Shown in pieces: positions 41,213 through 47,943 of a DNA stretch of 47,943 nucleotides. This DNA comes from Candidatus Woesearchaeota archaeon (GTDB lineage Archaea > Nanobdellota > Nanobdellia > Woesearchaeales > GW2011-AR15). The DNA is taken from the NCBI GenBank assembly GCA_016935095.1, contig JAFGRO010000006.1:1-47943 (forward strand), read 5' to 3'. The position numbers and the translations under genes were made by a program. The notes below the pieces were generated by a model that saw only the letters and a program-made list of their open reading frames with translations, searched no databases and had not been told where the DNA came from. Position 1 is the stretch's first letter. Each line of letters begins with the position of its first letter.

Positions 41213-41307
41213 ATATTTGCATAATAAGAAGATTATATAAAAATATTTTGGTGTAAAAGTAATAGAATTTGTTTATTTTTATAGATAATTTATTCTTGTT
41301 ACAGAAA

Positions 41308-42444
41308 TTAATTCTTAGTTTTTTTATTAACTATTTTCTCAGCAACATAGGTTACTTCCATAAGGAAATCTGAAATTTCAGTATCGTGTTGTATAAGAAC
41401 AACATCAGAATCTGTTTTGTATTCTTCCAGATTTTTAAGGGTTTTGCCATGCCATTCTTTATCCATCAGTTCTATTTTGGTTCCGGAAAAAGAAAAACCT
41501 GCCAGTACAGATTTTCCTTCATTAACCATTAAAAACAAATCCATTGAATCTGCACCTTTTCTTTCCCCGAGAAATTCATAATCAGTAAGTTCTAAAAGCT
41601 CCTGAAGTGTTGCCTGTTTCTTTTTTGCATATTCTCTTATTGCTTCTGTCCTTTCTTTAAAATTTTCAACCATTGTTTTATAAACTACATCACTCAAATC
41701 ACTCTCTAAAAGTTGTTCTTCAGGTTTGGGTTTGTCAGAATCATAGGGTAGTAATGCAGTTGCAAGTCCTGCATTATGTGCCAGAGCCCTTTGCTTTATA
41801 TTTTTTGGTATCTGCTCATTAACCACTTTTTCTATTTCTGCATCAACACAACTTGTATAATCATCAACGTGAGTAATTATGCCTGCTGGCTCTGTGTCTC
41901 CCTTAACACCTGCCTGAGCCCACATGAGGCCTTCCATCAAAGATATATAATTAATCTTTGAATGTAATTGACTGCGATATATTTTTTTCATTGTTTTATT
42001 ATCAGGCATTGCCTTGTATGCTTCTCTTGCTTCATTCAAACCCTCTTCAGAATAGTTAGTCATTGCTTTTACGTATTCCTCTAATTTGGAAATATCCTCT
42101 ACATCTCCTTTAAGCAGATAATCAATGTCAATATGCCGTCTGTTTAAATCCTCGATAGCATGTCCATCATTACTTATTAAATGTTCGGGGAAAGAATTTA
42201 ATCTTTCATCATAAAGTGTACGCATTTCATCATCCAGAAGAACACTCATTGCTTTACTGTATAATTCAAACTTCCTTCTGGCTTCTTTTGACAAGTCATC
42301 AGGCAATTCTCTTGTTTTATCCGGATGATAAAGTCTCCTGAGGTTGTTGCCTTTTTTTCTTATTGTAGCAGCATTAGCATTCCTGTCTACTTCAAGCAAA
42401 GCGTAAAAATCTACAATATAATCCACACCTTCAACTAATCCCAT
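41308..42444 (-). CDS. J-domain protein with unknown C-terminal region
   Basis: A 378-residue protein: an N-terminal J domain (about 10-80) with DFYALLEVDRNANAATIRKKGNNLRRLYHPDKT, HPD at about 40-42, and SKAMSVLLDDEMRTLYDERL. A long helical middle (about 110-290) and a C-terminal alpha/beta region (about 295-370) match no family known to me. It would recruit DnaK to an unknown client. A TTTTTTAAA box about 28 bp upstream supports the start. It shares the repeat-bounded unit with aroG. Confidence 0.75.
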   Translation of the reverse strand: MGLVEGVDYIVDFYALLEVDRNANAATIRKKGNNLRRLYHPDKTRELPDDLSKEARRKFELYSKAMSVLLDDEMRTLYDERLNSFPEHLISNDGHAIEDLNRRHIDIDYLLKGDVEDISKLEEYVKAMTNYSEEGLNEAREAYKAMPDNKTMKKIYRSQLHSKINYISLMEGLMWAQAGVKGDTEPAGIITHVDDYTSCVDAEIEKVVNEQIPKNIKQRALAHNAGLATALLPYDSDKPKPEEQLLESDLSDVVYKTMVENFKERTEAIREYAKKKQATLQELLELTDYEFLGERKGADSMDLFLMVNEGKSVLAGFSFSGTKIELMDKEWHGKTLKNLEEYKTDSDVVLIQHDTEISDFLMEVTYVAEKIVNKKTKN

Positions 42445-42482
42445 ATATAATTGGAAAACATCCTGCTTTAAAAAATTTATTT

Positions 42483-42528
42483 TTTAACAGTTATAAATAA
42501 GCGTTGTTTATTTTTTCTTTGTAATAAT
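42483..42528. repeat. 46-bp direct repeat, copy 2
   Basis: Identical to 40124-40169. This copy overlaps the last codons and stop of the surface-protein gene ending at 42508, and lies 39 bp before the start codon of the J-domain protein. Confidence 0.95.
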
Positions 42529-43677
42529 TAACAAAGTCAAGACAATAATAATTAAACCAATCAAACCAAATATAAAATATTTAACCATAGAACCATACGA
42601 CGATTCTTTTTCAGTAACTTCAATATATGCGCTTTGGCCGTAGCTTTCCTTCTTATTATATAATATTTTTCCCCTTATTTCATAACTTCCTGTAACATTG
42701 GCCTGGTAAAATGTTTCGATTTCTGTGGTCTCGCCGGGATATACATAATAGCTGTCGCTTTCTATGACATCTATAATCCTGTTGTTGCTGTAAACCTCTC
42801 CTTTGAATCTTGCTGTTACCGTTCTCTTGCCTGTGTTCTTAAAAACTGCTTTTACAGGCAATATCTCTTTTTCTTTCAGAGTATTGTTATTTACCTCTAT
42901 TCTTAATAATTCACCTTCATCAGTAATAGAACCTTTTTCCTGGACCCTGAATAAAACATCTTTTTCAACACCGCAGGTTTTAGCCAATATTTCTCCCAGA
43001 TAATCCCCTTTTTCCAAATCATGCACTTCAATTTCATAGCTGACTCTTTTTGTTTGTGTGGGCAGAACCTCTTCATTCACATTAAAGTCCTCACTGAAAA
43101 TTAATTCATTGCCTTTCCATACATCTAAATTAAATTCAGGCTTTATCCTTACATTCCCTTCATTCTTCACATCAGCATGCAATATTATATTTGAGTCTTC
43201 TTCCATAGGCTCTATTTCAACAGCACCTACATTGCATTTTATAATCTCTTCACCAATAATCTCAATTTTTATTTTCAGGCTTACTGTAGCAATCAGGCTT
43301 GAGCCTATATAGGCTTCATTTTTTCCCGGAGAAGCCATGAAACTGACCTTCCCCTCATAAATTCCGTTCATTATATCCTCAGGAGGCTTTATACTGACCA
43401 CAACTTCTTTTACAGCAGAAGAATTCAAAATAATTTCATCTGAAACATTCAGCCAGTCTTTTATTTCCCCGTAATACTCAGGCATTACATAGATGTTTTC
43501 ATTTGAAGTTGTTGATAAAAAAACAGAAGCCTCAGCATAGCCTCCTTTCCTTACTTCCTTAAAATTAACTGAAGAAGGGCTTATCCCCAGACCTGATGCA
43601 AGGCTATCAGGAATAATAAAGACAAATAAAACTATTAAGATAAAACAAATTATTCCTTTTTTAATTTTTGGATTCAT
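42508..43677 (-). CDS. membrane-anchored NEW3/CARDB-like surface protein
   Basis: About 389 residues: a signal-type N terminus (MNPKIKKGIICFILIVLFVF, then IIPDSLASG), several beta-sandwich repeats (SPSSVNFKEVRKGGYAEASVFLSTT; IILHADVKNEGNVRIKPEFNLDVW; EILPVKAVFKNTGKRTVTARFKGEV), and a C-terminal transmembrane helix (about 362-384) with a Lys-rich end. It starts 4 nt after the stop of the giant surface gene (TAAAATG), implying one operon. The start at 43677 is preferred to a distant upstream ATG because it fits the signal peptide. Its 3' end lies in the direct repeat. Confidence 0.8.
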   Translation of the reverse strand: MNPKIKKGIICFILIVLFVFIIPDSLASGLGISPSSVNFKEVRKGGYAEASVFLSTTSNENIYVMPEYYGEIKDWLNVSDEIILNSSAVKEVVVSIKPPEDIMNGIYEGKVSFMASPGKNEAYIGSSLIATVSLKIKIEIIGEEIIKCNVGAVEIEPMEEDSNIILHADVKNEGNVRIKPEFNLDVWKGNELIFSEDFNVNEEVLPTQTKRVSYEIEVHDLEKGDYLGEILAKTCGVEKDVLFRVQEKGSITDEGELLRIEVNNNTLKEKEILPVKAVFKNTGKRTVTARFKGEVYSNNRIIDVIESDSYYVYPGETTEIETFYQANVTGSYEIRGKILYNKKESYGQSAYIEVTEKESSYGSMVKYFIFGLIGLIIIVLTLLIITKKK

Positions 43678-43678
43678 T

Positions 43679-46600
43679 TTAACTATCAATCTCTGCACTG
43701 AATACAATATTGCCGCTGCAGTTGCCATGAACTCCGGGCGGAGCCTTTAGTTTCCAGTATAATTTAGCCTGTGATGCTGTTCCATCAGTGGTTTTTGGGA
43801 TATTTATATCCACTTGATTAGGAGATGATTGATTACTCAAAGCAGTCATAAGATTATAATCCTGACCTGAATTTAAAGAAAATCTCTCCCATTCCACACT
43901 TATGTTTCCATCCTGGCAGCCCATAGCCAGGCTGTCGGGGGTTAATGAAGCATAACCAAACAAATTCATGTCTATCATTACATTTCCCAAATTGGTTATT
44001 GTGACATTCTGCTCATACGATTCCTGGCCTGTTCCTATATCACCATAATCAATCCAGGATTCAGTTATATTTAAAGCAGTTAAATCATTTATTGTGGTTG
44101 TATTTGTACCTGAACCATATAAGCCTGCTTCATCTTCTGCTGTTACATTGCAGTACCATGTTCCGTTTAAGGCATAATAATAAATATCAAATGAACAAGT
44201 GCAGTTTTTTCTCATTATGTCATTTTGTACACATAAACAGCTTTCATTTGTATAATGCGTATTATTATCATCCGGGTCAGATGATTCGTTTGCAATATAA
44301 TAAAGAACTGCGCTTGCATTAATTATATCCTCATAGCCGTTATCATCCCTTATTACCGCACTGCAGTTTACCCTGGTTGTTGAGCCTGCCTTCAGATTAA
44401 CAGGGTTATTAACATTAACCAATTCAATTACAGGAGAAGTATTATTTATGGATAAATTTACAGGCAAGGTAATATTCTGCCATGGAATGCCTATGGTTAT
44501 TGTTACACTCCAGTTTTCTGAATAAAATGCACTATACCCTAAAGAGTCAACACACCTGACATTCCATATAAATGTTGTATTATAGCCAATATTATTTATC
44601 TCAAATGAGTTTAAGCCATTAGTTGCATTATTATCTGTATCCACAATACCCCATCCACTAAGATTTGTATAAAGCTCACAATAACTTAGATTAGCATCAT
44701 TTGCATTATAATAAAAGGTTATATTACCGTCAGGGTCTGTATCATTGTCAGGAGGGTCAACCAAGGTTACAACTGGAGGCAGGGTGTCTGTTTCATAAAC
44801 ATAATATTCGGCAGTATATTTTAATCCTAAAACATCAAAGGCTGTAACTCTCCAATACCATGTAGTATCAGTTGTCCATTCAGATGCAGCCTGATATTGT
44901 GTTGTGGATATATCATAAATATTATATACATAATCTATTGTTGCAAAATCAGGGTCATTGTCCACTTGTATTGTGTAATTTGCAAAATTATTCTCTGCTG
45001 TCTGCGACCAGTTTAATAATGGAGTTAAATCACTGCTTATTGTATTGTTTGAAGGAGTTAATAAACTAAAAGAGCCTGGGGGAGTATTATCTATTGTTAT
45101 ATTCACATGGCTGTCATTATTGCCCCTGTTTCCATAGGTGTTATTTGCATAAACCCTCACTTGGTATTCATTTCCGTCAGCCAATCCTGAAATGCCCCAG
45201 CTGCATTCAAAAGGAGAGCCGTCTGTGTCATTGCATGCATTTTTCCATGTGTCTGTAGAATTATATCTATATTCAAATGTTGCTGTGTCAATTTCAGTTC
45301 CGGTAATGGTTGCATTGACAGTGTAAGTTGTTCCTGTAATGAACTCATTGTTTTCAGGTTTATCCAGAGTTGAATTAGGTGCTGTGGTTATGATATTTAG
45401 TATCCTTGTCTCTGAGCTGTTTTCATTGCCTGAAATATCTGTACAGTTTATAGACCAGTTGTATGAGCCTTCATTTAAATAAAGGGTGAAATTATTTTCC
45501 TGTTTATTTGAAACAGAAGAGTTAGTCATATTTATTATGTTATTGATTATTAAAGAGCAGTTTGCTATATCTGCATTGTCTGAAGGTGTGTAATAAAATG
45601 TTATATATCCCGGACTCTGTGAGGAATCATTCAATGGCTCTCCTAATACTACAGTAGGGTATATTGTATCAGCCGTAATCCTGAACCATGCATAATCTGT
45701 TCCTATATTATAGCTTAGGCTGGATGCAAGAGAAACAGCAGAGTAATTCCCATATTCCCGGCTGAATGTGTTCCATGACCATTCAAAAGAGCCGTCAGAA
45801 CCAGTAGTGCCTGAGCTTCTGTTTACAAATATCTCCTCTCCTCCTGTTGAAACATAACTGTTTTGGTTAGAAACAATCTGATAGCTCATGTTTATCCAGT
45901 CAAGGGTTCTCGGAACATCTGAAATCCTTACTTCATCAATATCTCCTGTAAATTCCTGGCCTGTGTCAATCTTATCACCCATTCCCAGCCCGTCAATGCC
46001 GTCATAGTCGCCTATGCCTCCTGTAAAAGAGACTTCATCAACCAAGACACCATCTATATAATAGCCAAGGTACGAGCTATTGTAAGTTCCAACAATGTGA
46101 TGCCAGGTTGCATCAGATATGGTGATTTCTGTTGTGTCTGCGTTTGTTGATGAGCTTGCTATGTGCCACCTGACATCTGAGTCGCTTGTATCATAAAACT
46201 CAAAGCCGTATGCCCCCCAGGGGGAATCATCATTAGGGCCATACCACAGCACTTTTGCCCAGGTATTCTGAGCCCCGTTCCGTCTTATCCATGCAGATAA
46301 TGTTATTGAAGAAGAAGGCTCTAAGTCCGTAGTCTGGTCAACTTCAATCATTGAGGAGGAGCCGTCAAAACTCTGTGCTCCTGAGATTACTCCTGTGGTC
46401 ATAGATGCGCCGGAATTTGTTCCGTCATTGCCGTAAGATGTTGAATCCTCTCTTGGGGAGCTGCCGCTCTCAGATAAGTGCCATACGCCAACATAATTAT
46501 CATTCCATACGCTAGCTGGGTTTTCTCCTGTGGTTGCTGCTGAATTGTTGTAATACATATATATTGTATTTATTCCTGTGCTGAATAAAGGTATTTCCAC

Positions 46601-47943
46601 CCAGACATCTGCTTTGTTTGAGTCATAGTATTCTATCTCATAATCAAGTTCTGTATAGCCTGAGGAAGAAAAATCAATGAACCTTAAATCCTCATAATCA
46701 GTCTGCATCCCGTCTTCATTTGAGATGTTGATGTATATGGGGAAATTTGAAAGGTTTGTTGTGCCTGAGTTGGTTATATTTATCTGTTTTCTTGAGTTCC
46801 ATGAGATATTCCACCAGGGCATTGTTGTATTTGCTTTTATTATATCTGTTGTTACATTTACATCAACAGCAAAACCTAATTCATCAGTCACATTAGTTGT
46901 TATGACAGTATGCTCCCCTTCATAATACAGGGTTTTATTTGTTGTTACATCCACAATAAGATTGCCCAGAATAATCACTGTCAGGTTCCTTGTTTCAGTG
47001 GAGTTTGTAAGGTTTATGTAATCAGTACAGTTGATGCTCCAGTTTATCCGGGTTCCGTTTTCTATATTATTTAAATGAAAATATTGGTCTATTCCTTTCT
47101 GTACAGAACTATTGGTTTGATTTATGATGTTATTGATTATTAAAGAGCAGTTTCTGATTATGGAAACATCATTTACCTGATAGCTGAACTGTATATCCCC
47201 GTCAGTATCTGTATAATCATCAGAAGGGGAAATTAACTGGATAGTTGGTGCATTATGGTCAATAGTAATGTTATGATGGATATCATAATTACCAATATTG
47301 CCAAAACTATCGTTTGCATGAACCCTGAACTCATATTCATCCCCATCAGTCAAGCCTGAGATACCCCATGAGCATTCAAAAGGCTCACTTCTATCTGTAT
47401 CATTGCATGCACTTTTCCATGTATCAGTACTATTAATTCTATATTCAAAGATTACTGTATCAACCTCACCAGTTGCATCACTAACACTGGCATTTACTGT
47501 ATGAGATGAACCTGTTATTATAGATAAATCTGCAGGCCTGTCCAGAACTGAAACAGGGCCTGTGGTATCAACAGTAAAATTTCTTATTTCTGAGCTGTTT
47601 ACATTTCCAAGAAGGTCAGTACAGTTGATGCTCCAGTTGTGAAGTCCTTCTGTTAACTCTTCTGTAAAGTTTTGTGTCTGACCTTCCTGAATCGAATATT
47701 CAGTATCATTAATATTATCATCAATCATTAATGAGCAGCTATAAACTGAAGATGTTGCATCTGTAACATTATAATAGAAAATTACGCTGCTGTTGGAAAT
47801 ATTGGCATTATCCTCAGGGCTATCTAAATTTACTACAGGCCCATGCCTGTCAATTCTAATATTGGTGTGAACATCATAATTGCCTATATTATTAAAGGAG
47901 TCATTTGCATAAGCCCTTATCTCATAGGTTGAGCCATCCTGTA
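43679..47943 (-). CDS. giant surface protein with DUF2341 and LamG-like domains (5' end cut)
   Basis: At least 1,420 residues, with the reading frame open beyond the window edge, so the true start and any signal peptide are not visible. It has many repeated beta-sandwich modules (around DATGEVDTVIFEYRINSTDTW, CSLIINNIINQTNSSV and similar), a DUF2341 domain (NSRKQINITNSGTTNLSNFP ... DVWVEIPLFSTGINTIYMYYN), then a LamG/concanavalin-like domain (SITLSAWIRR ... WHHIVGTYNSSYLGYYIDGV ... GDIDEVRISDVPRTLDW), and more Ig-like modules with dozens of N-x-S/T sequons, suggesting heavy N-glycosylation. It may bind glycans or mediate cell contact. It is co-transcribed with the downstream anchor-type protein. 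Confidence 0.85.
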   Translation of the reverse strand, partial: QDGSTYEIRAYANDSFNNIGNYDVHTNIRIDRHGPVVNLDSPEDNANISNSSVIFYYNVTDATSSVYSCSLMIDDNINDTEYSIQEGQTQNFTEELTEGLHNWSINCTDLLGNVNSSEIRNFTVDTTGPVSVLDRPADLSIITGSSHTVNASVSDATGEVDTVIFEYRINSTDTWKSACNDTDRSEPFECSWGISGLTDGDEYEFRVHANDSFGNIGNYDIHHNITIDHNAPTIQLISPSDDYTDTDGDIQFSYQVNDVSIIRNCSLIINNIINQTNSSVQKGIDQYFHLNNIENGTRINWSINCTDYINLTNSTETRNLTVIILGNLIVDVTTNKTLYYEGEHTVITTNVTDELGFAVDVNVTTDIIKANTTMPWWNISWNSRKQINITNSGTTNLSNFPIYINISNEDGMQTDYEDLRFIDFSSSGYTELDYEIEYYDSNKADVWVEIPLFSTGINTIYMYYNNSAATTGENPASVWNDNYVGVWHLSESGSSPREDSTSYGNDGTNSGASMTTGVISGAQSFDGSSSMIEVDQTTDLEPSSSITLSAWIRRNGAQNTWAKVLWYGPNDDSPWGAYGFEFYDTSDSDVRWHIASSSTNADTTEITISDATWHHIVGTYNSSYLGYYIDGVLVDEVSFTGGIGDYDGIDGLGMGDKIDTGQEFTGDIDEVRISDVPRTLDWINMSYQIVSNQNSYVSTGGEEIFVNRSSGTTGSDGSFEWSWNTFSREYGNYSAVSLASSLSYNIGTDYAWFRITADTIYPTVVLGEPLNDSSQSPGYITFYYTPSDNADIANCSLIINNIINMTNSSVSNKQENNFTLYLNEGSYNWSINCTDISGNENSSETRILNIITTAPNSTLDKPENNEFITGTTYTVNATITGTEIDTATFEYRYNSTDTWKNACNDTDGSPFECSWGISGLADGNEYQVRVYANNTYGNRGNNDSHVNITIDNTPPGSFSLLTPSNNTISSDLTPLLNWSQTAENNFANYTIQVDNDPDFATIDYVYNIYDISTTQYQAASEWTTDTTWYWRVTAFDVLGLKYTAEYYVYETDTLPPVVTLVDPPDNDTDPDGNITFYYNANDANLSYCELYTNLSGWGIVDTDNNATNGLNSFEINNIGYNTTFIWNVRCVDSLGYSAFYSENWSVTITIGIPWQNITLPVNLSINNTSPVIELVNVNNPVNLKAGSTTRVNCSAVIRDDNGYEDIINASAVLYYIANESSDPDDNNTHYTNESCLCVQNDIMRKNCTCSFDIYYYALNGTWYCNVTAEDEAGLYGSGTNTTTINDLTALNITESWIDYGDIGTGQESYEQNVTITNLGNVMIDMNLFGYASLTPDSLAMGCQDGNISVEWERFSLNSGQDYNLMTALSNQSSPNQVDINIPKTTDGTASQAKLYWKLKAPPGVHGNCSGNIVFSAEIDS

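Noticed and set aside
42483-42528. CRISPR repeats
   Set aside because: Only two copies 2.3 kb apart, without spacer array or cas genes.

Overview
The window looks like a stretch of an AT-rich archaeal chromosome, most plausibly from a small anaerobic archaeon of the DPANN type (Woesearchaeota/Pacearchaeota-like). The archaeal assignment rests on an archaeal replication factor C small subunit, pelota, archaeal-type PheS and PheT, a TrmB-family regulator, a DUF134 regulator, a CCA-less tRNA-Phe, and TATA boxes about 25-30 bp before many start codons (leaderless or short-leader mRNAs). The lineage within archaea is inference. Several enzymes are of bacterial type: E. coli-type DAHP synthase, pyruvoyl PanD, a YkuD L,D-transpeptidase and a lytic-transglycosylase-like protein. 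This suggests much transfer.

Layout. 1-6.3 kb: a RelE-type toxin-antitoxin pair, a NUDIX hydrolase, a PUA-like RNA-binding protein, a HAD phosphatase, a TrmB regulator, and a minus-strand pair of pelA with an FmrO/ArmA-like 16S rRNA methyltransferase. 6.3-13.5 kb: a plus-strand operon of cell-surface genes: a pilin-like-anchored Cys-rich protein, a DUF4112-like membrane protein and three paralogous lipoproteins. 13.5-24 kb: RFC, a transglutaminase-like protein, a PfkB sugar kinase, an Idi-like NUDIX protein, tRNA-Phe(GAA), an L,D-transpeptidase, an RHH/PIN pair, pheS-pheT and a lytic-transglycosylase-like membrane protein. 24-29.4 kb: an electron-transfer block with a NuoE-NuoF-[FeFe] hydrogenase operon, then rubrerythrin, an encapsulin-cargo-like ferritin, glutaredoxin and superoxide reductase. 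29.4-33 kb: a tightly overlapping minus-strand set (DUF5320, split permease, NifX-like, DUF134, Cys4 protein, PanD, J-protein, YggS) preceded by palindromic operator-like sites. 33.1-36.8 kb: a GbsR/MarR-type regulator with a MacB-like ABC exporter and a CARDB/NEW3-like membrane-anchored protein. 36.9-47.9 kb: a methyltransferase, a SemiSWEET transporter, paralogous single-pass membrane proteins, a 2.3 kb J-protein/DAHP-synthase unit bracketed by perfect 46-bp direct repeats, and two surface proteins, the last a giant glycoprotein-like polypeptide cut off by the window edge.

How the parts fit together. The hydrogenase operon would couple NAD(P)H or another electron carrier to H2. The adjacent peroxide/superoxide-reducing set would protect this O2-sensitive enzyme. 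The many surface proteins and two peptidoglycan-type enzymes in a presumably wall-less archaeon suggest a life in contact with other cells, possibly bacteria; this is inference. No CRISPR array, rRNA, transposase or integrase was seen.
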